Assembly: GCA_963693315.1 (NCBI GenBank) | Contig: OY856186.1 | Coordinates: forward strand, 137,088,227-137,152,226 | Direction of reading: 5' to 3' | Source: Diogma glabrata | Lineage: Eukaryota > Arthropoda > Insecta > Diptera > Cylindrotomidae | Length of the DNA stretch: 64,000 nucleotides | Shown here: piece by piece, positions 34,001-42,700 of the stretch | How positions within the stretch are numbered: the first letter of the stretch is position 1 | Layout: every line of letters starts with the position of its first letter | Made by a program: the position numbers and the translations under genes | The notes under the pieces: model-generated | What the model saw: only the letters and a program-made list of their open reading frames with translations | What the model was told of the DNA's origin: nothing | Database searches by the model: none

Positions 34001-34059
34001 TGTACAGAATTCATGACAAGTAGTTTTTTACGGAAATGGGGTGTTAGCCCTTCGCCCAA
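31030..34059 (-). CDS. ORF2 of RTE-like element: endonuclease and reverse transcriptase
   Basis: The 1009-residue frame is uninterrupted. The N-terminal APE-type endonuclease (residues about 40-290) shows GTWNVLSLR, LQELRWPG, VNVHAPTED-like NVHAPTEDKADD, VGDFNAQIG and the closing TDHMLV. The RT (about 500-790) shows GKSPGIDGIPAELLKNGG, NYRGIALLN, CGFRPNRSTTDQ, YVDFKQAYDS (motif A), GVRQGDALAPVLFNLALE and LGYADDIVLLG (motif C, YADD). The C-terminus has RIRWFGHVERAP and RGRPRQRWRDD, standard for RTE-type ORFs. Length fits a complete single-ORF element. The chosen start is the first Met; slightly downstream Mets are also possible. All catalytic motifs are present, so it may be competent. Confidence 0.93.
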   Translation of the reverse strand: MGEGLTPHFRKKLLVMNSVHRPRIISDSLLERPRKLYPDYDLKMGTWNVLSLRRPGDLLKLTNQINSYTLDIVALQELRWPGSGIHETAKGYTLYYCGHENGGEFGVGFLTHRRVNQHVIDFRPINMRICTMRIRTQKFNVTIINVHAPTEDKADDIKDLFFLELEEVINNIPRHDIKIVVGDFNAQIGRSAELKTHVGPNSLHHASNNNGFRTAELAMMYDLVISSTFFPHKRIHKATWKSNDGRTENQIDHVMISKRHSTSVTDVRSYRGADMDTDHMLVIFKYKCKLSSTFNRQAKKTVRWNVEAFKHLETLNRYQEIVTQNIEEHDIPSEMPLNIQEEWQTLQSTIISAAQTTIGKRPPKSRNEWFDDECRESIDHKQKLREKWLTRNTRSSQTDYLCARKASAKLLRKKKREHMKSCIENINQHAANGNSKECFANARNLTKDFHPRSTAIKNGNNELTTSERDVLEVWRSHFQDLLNRTNEVHPIRAIAPSSEEIFVPYPTIEEVEAAIKKLKNGKSPGIDGIPAELLKNGGAALVSRIYDLILAIWDQEELPAEWKTALIVPLHKKGDRLKCANYRGIALLNTAYKILANVVLARLIPFAESIIGDYQCGFRPNRSTTDQCFTLRMILEKCWEYNISIHQLYVDFKQAYDSIIRDNLWSALICLGIPEKLVSLCKLTTSGSNCRIVIEGSVSDSFDITSGVRQGDALAPVLFNLALEYAIRKSRIETQNCIFNKSSQILGYADDIVLLGRRTSDIKDSLSRLERNAKRLGLCINTGKTKLLTTSRNKPPGNLNTGDYEVERVENFKYLGSVITSSNDMQADIKARVSAAYRVFYAYSKLLRSKHLSQSCKLTLYKALIRPVLTFGSESWTLTSSDCRILSTFERKVIRTIYGPCKVAENQYRIRMNHEIRQLLGGCDVIGFIKSNRIRWFGHVERAPLDRMIKKASQQQPAGVRRRGRPRQRWRDDIIQDLRDIGCRNWGQLVMERDDWKLIAQTAKSLHGM

Positions 34060-34116
34060 CCCAAATTTTCGTGAATGGGTTCGTTCTGCATCTTAAGGTC
34101 ACCAGAAACAACCTTT

Positions 34117-34277
34117 TTACATGTTTATATAGCGAGCCGCTTGATCCAAGACAGACGCCCGCTACAAGCCGCCCCTAACATGGAGAACAGACGCTTGCTA
34201 CACGTTTATATAGCGAGCCGCTTGATCCAAGACAGACGCCCGCTCCAAGCCGCCCCTAACATGGAGAACAGACGCTT
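34117..34277 (-). repeat. 81-bp tandem duplication in the RTE-like 5' UTR
   Basis: The phrases gtttatatagcgagccgctt and catggagaacagacgcttg each occur twice, 81 bases apart. The repeat lies just upstream of the ORF in the transcribed sense. Duplicated 5' segments in non-LTR elements can act as promoter monomers; that role here is inference. Confidence 0.85.
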
Positions 34278-34448
34278 GAGTTGCATTGGTTTTGTGGCGC
34301 CAATGACTCGCCATGGTGCAGAATCATTGAGTATAAGCAGTATTTACTCTGCCCCTCTCAACTACACCAACCTAATTCTGTTAGCATTACCCAGGTAGCA
34401 CGGCGTGGACGTAGAATTTCGGATTTCACTACCTAAACGTTATTAAAC

Positions 34449-35003
34449 GTACCAAGTAAAAGGTACATTTCTTTTACTAATTTCACATTTTTAATTACTG
34501 TTCGAGGCCGGCATAAATAAAAAGATTTATTTATTTTACATACGGTATCCTACACATATATATTTGAAAGTCAACATTTTGTATAAAAAAATTAATATCA
34601 ATTAAAATTTTATTGAAATTTTATACAAAAATTATTTTTACAACCATTGAAATCATCGGAAGAAAAATAATATACCAAAGGATTAGTTTTATATCAAAGG
34701 ACGTATAGAAAATTACCAAAAAATCAAGAAGTTATTATACATATTAAGGAAGAAGATTGATTATTCAACAATTCAACTTCACCAAAAAAAAATTCAACAA
34801 TAGAAATATAAAAAAAACATTTAATGTTAGGAACAATATTGGTGAGTTTGCTTTCTTTTTAATTTATTTTTATCAATCAATACCAATTTCCGTTAATCCA
34901 AAACATTGGATCATATGAAAACAAAAATTATTTCAAGTAATTTAATAAAAAACGGAATGTTTTTTTTGATAAATAAATTTTAATTTTACTATTCCATTTT
35001 TTA
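34449..35003. other. AT-rich non-coding stretch
   Basis: Continuation of the pre-insertion sequence after the RTE-like element. No coding frame or known element recognised; possibly the leader of the same LTR remnant as 30890. Confidence 0.35.
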
Positions 35004-35915
35004 GGGTTCCGTACTTTAAAAAAGTAAAAACGGTACCCTATTGGTGAGACTTCGGTGTCCGTCCGAATTTCTACATAATCAATTTACTCACAAACTATAA
35101 GTGCTATCAACTTGAAATTTTCTACAATTTTTAAACGTGTTTTCTTACGCCTACTGATAACAAAAAAAATTCAAATATTTGTTTTTATCTATATTTTATG
35201 AACATAGATAAGGAGATAGTAAAACAAAAGTTTTTTGTAATGAATCGAGTTTGGTCTAGAAAAATCGGAAAAGTTCAAAATATTACAAAAAAAAATTTCA
35301 ATGATTTTTCGACTGCTTAGTTTTTTTAATATTGCCAAAAACGGGTGTTGTTTTTTCTGTCCCTCCCCTTTAACTTCGAACATTACAAAAGAAAAAATTT
35401 GAAAAAATTCATGGTTATGGTCAATATTGTAAAGATTGAATCAAAACTATAGCGGTCGGCTCATCATTTCAAATGTGATTCTGAGGGGGTTGAGAGTGGA
35501 AATTTTGAAAAAAAATTATTTTTGACCTTGTTGAGTGGGGTCGTATGAAAGGTTGATTTTTTTCTAGTCCAAGCCAATTTTTTTTGCAATTTTCAAAAGC
35601 GCCGTTGAGTTGAGTTTTGAGTTATGTTAAAAAATGTGGCAAAAACTTCCTGTCCCCCGCTTAACTTCGAACACTACAAAAGAAAAATTTGAAAAAATTC
35701 ATGGTTATTGGCAATGTTGTAAAGATTGGATGTAAACTATAGCGGTCGGTTCATCATTTCAAATTTTATTTTGAGGGGGTTGAGCGTGGAAATTTAAAAA
35801 AAAAATATTTTTGACCAAGCCGAGTGGGGTCATATGAAAAGTGAATTTTTTTCTAGTCCAAAACAATTTTTTTGTAGTTTTCGAAAACGCCGTTTTTGAT
35901 TCATTTGTTCATTTG
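35004..35915 (+). repeat. Interspersed repeat with an internal 290-bp duplication
   Basis: The start (ttagggttccgtactttaaa, aacggtaccctattggtgag, tgtccgtccg) resembles an interspersed repeat I recall from several insect genomes, but I cannot name it with certainty. Two tandem copies follow at about 35350-35640 and 35645-35915, sharing aacttcgaaca, tatagcggtcgg, gagggggttgag, gagtggggtc and tttttttctagtcc. It is non-coding. Confidence 0.65.
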
Positions 35916-36972
35916 TTCATTCATTCATTCATTAAAATTCTAAAATTGTGTTTTGTGAAGTGTAGTGATTGTGTACTATTCACAGTGAAGTGATTGTGTA
36001 CTATTCACGTAAAATAATCGTAGAAGAGGATAAATTTTACTACGTTGTAGTAAATGTATATTATAGTAAATATTGAGTGAAACGAAGTAAAGAAATGAAC
36101 AAACAAGATCAGATTAGATCAACACAGTTTAACAAGTCAGATGAACTAAACTTCAGGCGAAAGGCGTTAGGTTGAAAAATTATGCGATAGCATACCAGAT
36201 ACCTGTTTGCTATTATATAGATTATCATTTAATATGGTTGCATTGCAAATTTTCTCTGTGAAGTTGATCACTAATTACAAACATTTTTAAAAATTTTGAA
36301 CTATTGAACTACTGTTGAACTAGAAAATTGTTACAGTCAAGTTAATTGAGGTTGGGGATCTGTTCTTTTCGTTAAGTCTGATACAGTACCACCAGTGCTG
36401 AAAAATAGTAGCAACCATCACTTTGAGTTTAGCTCTGCTGGAAGTCATTGTGAATGTTCATCTAGCTGAAGTACAAATCCTGTAGGTATACTATACCGAT
36501 CTTCCCAATGTTCAGTAGACAAATCACTCGACTGTGTTAACAATGCACTCGTTGGCAATAATTTGACGACACTTTTTCTCCGTTTTTTCCGTTGGTTTCA
36601 ATAAAAATCCTCAAAACTGGCTCTCAAACTATTTTCTACAAAAAAATTTATAAAGAAAAATTCATTAATCAACAAAGTTGAAGCTACAACAGTTGATAAT
36701 ATATTTTCCAATATAAATAGTTTATAAGCTGGCGTTATGGAAGCTTTCTTTAGCCACCATAAACAGCTTTGGGTAAAATGCAACCCAACGTGAAACAATG
36801 CAAACAAAAACGGTTGTTTTCTCAAATATTATATACACTGACCCCTCAGCGAGCGAATTTTATTCGGACTTGCCTGTCTTTTTTTAATAAAAATAAATAT
36901 AAAAAAATATATTTTTTTTTTGATAAAATTCAAATTTTTATTTTATTCGATTTCGTTCGATATATATATATA
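35916..36972. other. Non-coding stretch, nothing recognised
   Basis: It contains a short ttcattcattcattcatt repeat, a small duplication (gaagtgattgtgtactattc) around 35980-36010 and otherwise unremarkable AT-rich DNA. A run of TA leads into the mariner at 36961-36972. Confidence 0.4.
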
Positions 36973-37150
36973 CTAGGTCATTCAAAAAGTCCGTAGGATG
37001 ACACATAGATGGCGTTACTAGAATTTTTTCCATATGATTTTTATTTAGTACTAACCTTCAAACGATACGTGTATAAATTTGACAGCAATCTGACTATTTA
37101 TTCGTGAGTTATAGCATTTTGTGTGAAGCAACTTTTGTTTTTGAAAAAAA

Positions 37151-37352
37151 ATGGAAAAAAGTGAATTTCGAATTTTAATAAAGCATTGTTTTTGATGAAA
37201 AAAAATACAGTGGAAACCAAACAATGGCTTGATAAACATTATCCAAACTCTGCTCCATCGAGACAAATGGTAGAGAAGTGGATGACTTAATTTAAATGTG
37301 GTCGTACCAGCACAAAAGATGCAGAGCGCAGTGGACGCCAAAATGAGGCTGT
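37151..37352 (+). pseudogene. mariner transposase, 5' part
   Basis: The frame starts MEKSEFRILIKHCF and continues with NTVETKQWLDKHYPNSAPSR and CGRTSTKDAERSGRQNEAV, the DNA-binding half of a mariner transposase. Stop codons after HCF (near 37193) and inside the KWMT-stop-FKCG stretch (near 37287) inactivate it. The reading frame meets its continuation (IPENIKKIH) at 61509 once the LTR element and one CTGT are removed. Confidence 0.85.
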
Positions 37353-38041
37353 TGTTGTGCCCCAGTTTACAGCGAGTTTCCGTACAGTTTCTTTTATGAT
37401 TTGTATTTTTAAAGAATTTCACAATTTATAAATTAGTATTTAAAAGGTTAAATAATAACACCAATTGTTTATTTTATTTTTCACAACAGTTTTATTTAAA
37501 ACTTTATTCGCCAAGAATGATAATTATTATCATTTATTTAATTAAAACTTTATTCACCAAGAATAATAATTTTCTTATTATTTATTTAATTAAAACCTTA
37601 TTCACCAAGAATAATAATTTTCTTAAAGTTATGTTTTATTAACTTAGAAATTTTTGGAGCTAACTGCTCACTACGGTACCACACAACAACTGCCTTTTGA
37701 TTCGTTTCTAACGAATCTCCACAACTTGTACGTGATAAAAAACGCTGTTTGGCATTTTTGTGAAACGTTAAACAAAATGAAAAATAAGAACTTGCGTTCT
37801 TATTTTATTTCATAAGAAAAATTATTTTATAAAAATTTTGTTTACTAATTAATTTTTTAACGACGATATTTTAAATCGTGAAATAAGATATTGAATATAA
37901 TAATGCTTAACGCGAACGTACACTGGATACGTAAAGTACACTGGTTAAGTGATTTGAAAAGTTAAGTGATTCGAAAAGTTAAGTGAATTGAAAAGTTGAC
38001 TAATAAGTTGACTAAACTGAAAGGGTGGGCTGGTCACCACA
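37353..38041 (-). repeat. 3' LTR of the mdg1-like element
   Basis: This 689-bp copy matches the 5' LTR at 60482-61504 with only a few visible differences (for example a 3-base ggt difference near 37720 and one c/t difference near 37528), except that the 5' LTR has an extra 330-bp segment. On the minus strand it starts TGTGGTGACCAGCC and ends GGGGCACAACA. Confidence 0.92.
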
Positions 38042-38058
38042 TTACCCCCCTGTTAGTG
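38042..38058 (-). other. Polypurine tract of the mdg1-like element
   Basis: Read on the minus strand, aacaggggggtaa lies directly before the 3' LTR start (TGTGGTG). A G-rich purine tract here is where plus-strand DNA synthesis is primed in LTR elements. The taa next to the LTR makes it slightly imperfect. Confidence 0.6.
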
Positions 38059-38304
38059 AAAGATATTTCTTACATATATGCTAGGAAATATCTCTTTAGT
38101 TAACAGAAACAAAAACCAAGTTTTGGGCAAAACCCATAAGGTAACTATCTTTCGGTCAGTTGTTGTATGTTTACAATCTATGTTTTGGGTTACTTTTAAA
38201 TTTGCAAATCTATGTTTGCTAATTTTTGATACCTATTTTTTTTCATTAATGAGCAAAGTAATCCACTTTGTTTTCCTTTTTTTCTCATACTTCATTTATT
38301 AATG

Positions 38305-38690
38305 TCTTAATTAAAATTATTTTCTTATATTTATTTATTATCAAAATAGATTCTCATACTTTATTAAGAATTATTCTCTTATGTTTATCATTGACCTGAT
38401 TAAAATTAATTTCTTATATTTATTTATTATCAAAATAAATTCTCATACTCTATTAAGAATTATTCTCTTATGTTTATCATTGACCTGATTAAAATTAATT
38501 TCTTATATTTATTTATTATCAAAATAAATTCTCATACTCTATTAAGAATTATTCTCTTATGTTTATCATTGACCTGATTAAAATTAATTTCTTATATTTA
38601 TTTATTATCAAAATAAATTCTCATACTCTATTAAGAATTATTCTCTTATGTTTATCATTGACTTGATTAAAAATTAATTTCTTGTATTTA
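38305..38690. repeat. 89-bp tandem repeat in the mdg1-like 3' region
   Basis: The phrase gacctgattaaaattaattt recurs at about 38393, 38482 and 38571, with a diverged fourth at 38660. Each unit includes attcttatatttatttatta-like sequence and attctcttatgtttatcatt. About four and a half units lie between the 3' LTR and the point where the gypsy inserted. The function is unknown. Confidence 0.9.
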
Positions 38691-38794
38691 TGTAAAAATT
38701 GTTTTCGAATTTATTTAAAATGTTTTCTTAAAAAAAATCTTCAAAAGGTGTGGCGAGCAACAACACAGTACCTCGCTTAACTTGTCTGTCCCTA

Positions 38795-40437
38795 TGTAAT
38801 GGATAGTCTGGGCTAATGTCTGAACCCAGTATATTATAGTCTCAGATTTATTGGTTTTCATTTTTTTTTATTCACCTGTACCGCGCGTAATAGTTTCCCA
38901 TCCATTCACCTTCAATAGCCGTATTTTTATAGTCCCCGTAACCCGTAGTTCCTTATTTTTCCTAGACCCCATTTAAATTTTCAATAGTTGGACCGACCAT
39001 ATGTGAGAAAACCAAAAGATTTTTGCACTGATTACGCTGGTTTGATATGTTAATTAATCTAATATAAGATAGGTTGGTTTTAATTAATTAATAATTATCT
39101 TTAAAGATCATCCATATTTTTATTTTACAACACCCTAAAAATGACGTGCGCTATGGTTACATTCAATATACTATTAAAGTTTGAATTCTCTAAACATCAA
39201 CCGTAATTAAACAACTAACTTTTTTTTGAACCCTAAGTCGGCTGTGCGTATTTTTCCAGTCATCAACATTCAACGATTTAATATCTCGTTTTTGTTAAAC
39301 ATTCTATTGTCTTATTTTCTTTCAAAATGATTTTTCCGTTTCACTATAATGTGATTCTGGATTATAGTTTTGCATTTGATTCATTTTGAATTCGATGGTG
39401 AATGTTGTTGATGTGTCGGAAATATTTTGTGTTACAACCTTGTCGGTGTGCAATAGTATCAAATAACGAACGGTTTTGTGTAATTTTGAAAAATTCCCAA
39501 CAATTGAAAACTTGATGGAAATTAATTTCCAAAACACCGTATTCGAGTTTTTTCGAGACAAAAATTTTTGGCTATATAATACGGCTCTGTCAATTATTAA
39601 AAGCTCTTAGTTTATTACATTTGCGTGGTGATGGTTATGGTCACATAGTCATTCCGTCCGGTTGACTTTCAAAAATCATAGTGCAAGTTATTTGTGAGTT
39701 TAAATTTAAAACAAACAAAAAATTTTATATGTTGTGTGCCGTTCTGAATCATACAAAGAAAAAAAAAATTAATGAATTTGTAAAATTGTTAACGCAAAAA
39801 AAAATCTTTATATGTTTGTGTTGTGCCCACTATAATAATGTGCCGTAAAATCAACAAGCAAAAAAAATTGCATTAAATCTACGTAGTACAAAATATTATA
39901 ATCAATATTAAATTTGATAACGTTTCTAATCAACGCTTTATCCATCGAAATTCTCCAACGTGACCAGCGTACCAATGGAAGGCTGATGGAATCGGAATAG
40001 GAGGTCAGGAATTAATCGTGGGGTGAGTACACTCAGTTTGTTTTTTTTATTTTTTTTAATTAAGGTGGGGGGTGTGAATGGGTGTAAAAGGGCGTGTCAG
40101 AGATTGAATCGGGACATGCTAGTCGTCGAATGTGTGGGTGAATGTGTGACGTGTGAGTGTGTGGGCGTCTGAGAGTGAATGTAGGGGTTGGGCGTGGTGA
40201 TCGTGGATCTTTCGCCCATGGCGTCGCCAGAGTCTCCATTTTTCCACTTGTATTTCTTTCCATTTCTGCAGATTTTCGTAAATAGCGTACATTTCTGTAT
40301 TTGTGCTGAAGTAGCAGGTATTACTCTATCAAACCCGCGATGGCTGAGTCTTAGTCGTGATGGCTTTAAACTACTCAAGGTACGCTTCCTGCTATGCCAC
40401 TCTCATTGGTTCGCCACTGAGAAAGCGCTTCATTACA
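38795..40437 (+). repeat. 5' LTR of the RING-Gag gypsy
   Basis: It matches 48469-50112 base for base as far as I can follow, apart from one T in the run near 40045. Its perfect inverted ends are TGTAATG/CATTACA. Several short open frames on both strands inside it (about 39322-40378) occur identically in both LTRs and have no recognisable domain. Confidence 0.95.
39573..39579 (+). promoter_or_regulatory. Probable TATA box in the 5' LTR
   Basis: tatataa within ggctatataatacggctctg, about halfway through the LTR. An AT-poor segment with tcattccgtccggttgac follows 70-90 bases later. This is the most promoter-like spot in the LTR; the start site is inferred, not shown. The same box lies at 49247-49253 in the 3' LTR. 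Confidence 0.5.
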
Positions 40438-40440
40438 AAT

Positions 40441-40458
40441 TGGCGCCCAACGTGGGGC
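40441..40458 (+). other. Primer binding site, tRNA-Lys type
   Basis: tggcgcccaacgtggggc begins 3 bases after the LTR end. It is the classical complement of the 3' end of a tRNA-Lys (the isoacceptor used by Mason-Pfizer-type and visna-type retroviruses). It primes minus-strand DNA synthesis. Confidence 0.92.
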
Positions 40459-42700
40459 TTCTCTAAGGGTTTCTACAGTGATGTAGGACCCTGGAGGAGT
40501 CCCTCCATGTTTACACAAAATTTGAAAAATTTTTTTTTTGAAAATTTTTTTTCATGTTAATTTTCAAGTTGCACCCAACAATAGTAAGAGACTCTGGCGG
40601 CGTGGAAGCAGTTCCCTGCTTCACACGCGCAGGAGCGAAGGAAGTCTGAGATTCCTCAGACTTTCCTTCGATGGGGTTTTGCGTCCCCACGCCTCCAGCT
40701 ACAACTCTCCTTTTTGTATTTTGATAACGCAAGGGTGAGAATGGTTCTTCGGAATCATTCTCAATGGGCTTTACAAACCCACGGACCCTAGTAACGGCTG
40801 GGTTTCTTACTGGCACGGGGAATGCCGGGGGTGACCGGGTGCCAGGATTAGATATTTGTGAAATGGCGTATACGCCTATCACATCCATCCTGGTCATCTG
40901 GCCATGCTCTGGGTTCGCTGTGACAGTGAGATTCTCAGCTGGGCTAACTGCTCCATAACGTTAGAGTCCCCTCCCTGGAGCGTTAGCACCCTATGGTCTG
41001 AGTTGTCCGGTTCTCGCGAATGATACTGGGGAACATCTTCTAAAGCAGTTCGATATCAACTGCTGAGGGAAGATGTTCGCCCAGCCTTCATGTCGCGAGT
41101 TAATTGGATTAACTCAGATCATAGCACCTCGCCCGTATGTGTTGGTGGTGTGGATCGCAGTTGGCAGGTGTTGATGATCGAATGGTGGTCCAGAGGATTT
41201 ATCTTCTGGCCATCCCGTCAGCACTTGTCAGCTGGGTGAGATCCCATCAGCACATACCCCTTCTTATTCCTTTCCCACCCTACCTTTTCCCATCCTTTTA
41301 CCTCCGCTCTTCTTCCCTTCTCCTTTCTGATTTCCCATCCTTTAACGTAGCATAATTTTACTTTTCTTTGGTCCCAAACAAACAAAAACATCTTAAAACA
41401 ACAACAAATAATGAAAGACCGGCGATCACCCCTTCCAGCCCCATGTGTGGTGAACTTCCCCCAGGATTGGTCCGTCTGTCCTCCGTCCACAAATAAATAA
41501 ATAACAAAAAAAAAAAGGAAAATAAATATTTATTATTGTGTAAATAGCAAATAAATAAATATAATAATAAATAAATAAATAGAATAACCAATAAATAAAT
41601 ATAATAATAAATAAATAAATATTTAATAAAGAAATAAATAAGTATTTATTAATTAAATAGTTAATAAATACATAAGACGGCAAAACAGCTGATAATATTG
41701 GGAACTAAATTTTTTTTTTCAATATATTTTAGATGCCAGCACAAAAAAATAAATATTAAACAAATAGATTATACATCAAGAATACGTATTTAAACCAAAT
41801 ATAGGAATTAATAATATATCAAATAAGGAAAACGAAGAGTATTCAACTCAAATAAATAAGCATCAAGAATAAGAAAATTATAACGGAAAACCAAAAATTT
41901 TATTCACCAATTTAAAGCTAACCTGGATAGAAGACTACAATTCGATTAATATTAGGTATAGATTGTTAGATTTAATCTTGTTTGTATATTTTCGTTTAAG
42001 GCATGATAGGCTAAGTTTTTTTTGTATTTTTGTTAAATTTTGAAACACATTTGCTTGTCGAACCGGTAGGCTTGCCGCACTTTTTTTTGTTTTCCCTTTT
42101 TGATTTTCGATTCGGGGAATTTCTGAGCCGCCCGAAATCGATTCGGAAATTTTTGTTTAATCCCCCGCCGACAATAGTGTAGGATATTAATTTTCACGCA
42201 TTTTGCTTCATAATTTTTGTTCCCCACTTACCTCGTTAATAACAGTATAACTTACCTGTTTTTTTTTTTGGGCTTCATTTTCGCGTTTGTTTCACCAGAT
42301 TGAACTGCTGCCCGTTAAAGCAAAAAAAAAAAAAAAAAAAAAAACAAAAAAACAAATTTTTCCTGATTGTTCACACATCAACAACGTAAGTAGTAATAGA
42401 TATTTCATTCTTGATTACCCTCGGCGATAGCCCGTTTTACAAGTTTCTTAATCCATACATTGGACGAAGTGGTCAGATATCGCACAGCTGGTTAAGGGTT
42501 TGAATAACGAAATTTCCATACAACTCTCTAATATATTTCAAGTACTAAAATATTGTAATAAAGTATTTTTGTCTGGTAATAATTAAATTGTTTATTCGTT
42601 TTCAACGTTTGCAATAAGTAACACTTGGCTAGTGTAACAATTTTTCTCCCCATACTTGTCTTTATTGGTCTGGTCCTGTACGGCGGTTTGAGTTTTCATA
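40459..42700 (+). other. Leader of the RING-Gag gypsy
   Basis: 2.2 kb without a convincing gene. The part 40560-41100 is GC-richer and contains a strong hairpin (gaagtctgagattcctcagactttc region, about 40636-40665). At about 41490-41520 a patch ends in aaataaataaataacaaaaa, reminiscent of the 3' tail of a non-LTR element or SINE, so part of the leader may itself be a captured insertion. AT-rich (AAAT/AAT)n repeats follow to about 41670. An A run of about 24 bases lies at 42321-42344. Short open frames on both strands are unrecognisable. Confidence 0.55.

Larger units (their letters stand above)
31006..34437 (-). mobile_element. Full-length RTE-like non-LTR retrotransposon
   Basis: The insertion is bounded by a perfect 11-base target duplication, cgttattaaac, at 30995-31005 and 34438-34448. 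On the minus strand it has a 5' untranslated region with two 81-base repeats, one long ORF, a very short 3' region and a microsatellite tail ((GA)n, tctctctc on the plus strand at 31006-31024). The short 3' UTR and microsatellite tail suit the RTE group. The open ORF and clean target duplication point to a recent insertion. Confidence 0.88.

Noticed and set aside
37051..37422. 123-residue minus-strand frame
   Set aside because: It runs antisense across the mariner transposase and into the LTR, so it is a shadow frame.
38305..38690. CRISPR-like array of regularly spaced repeats
   Set aside because: The 89-bp units are repeats throughout, with no variable spacers, and lie inside an insect LTR element.
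39322..40560. Short open frames on both strands inside the LTR
   Set aside because: They lie in LTR sequence, recur identically at 48996-50141 because the LTR is duplicated, and show no domain.
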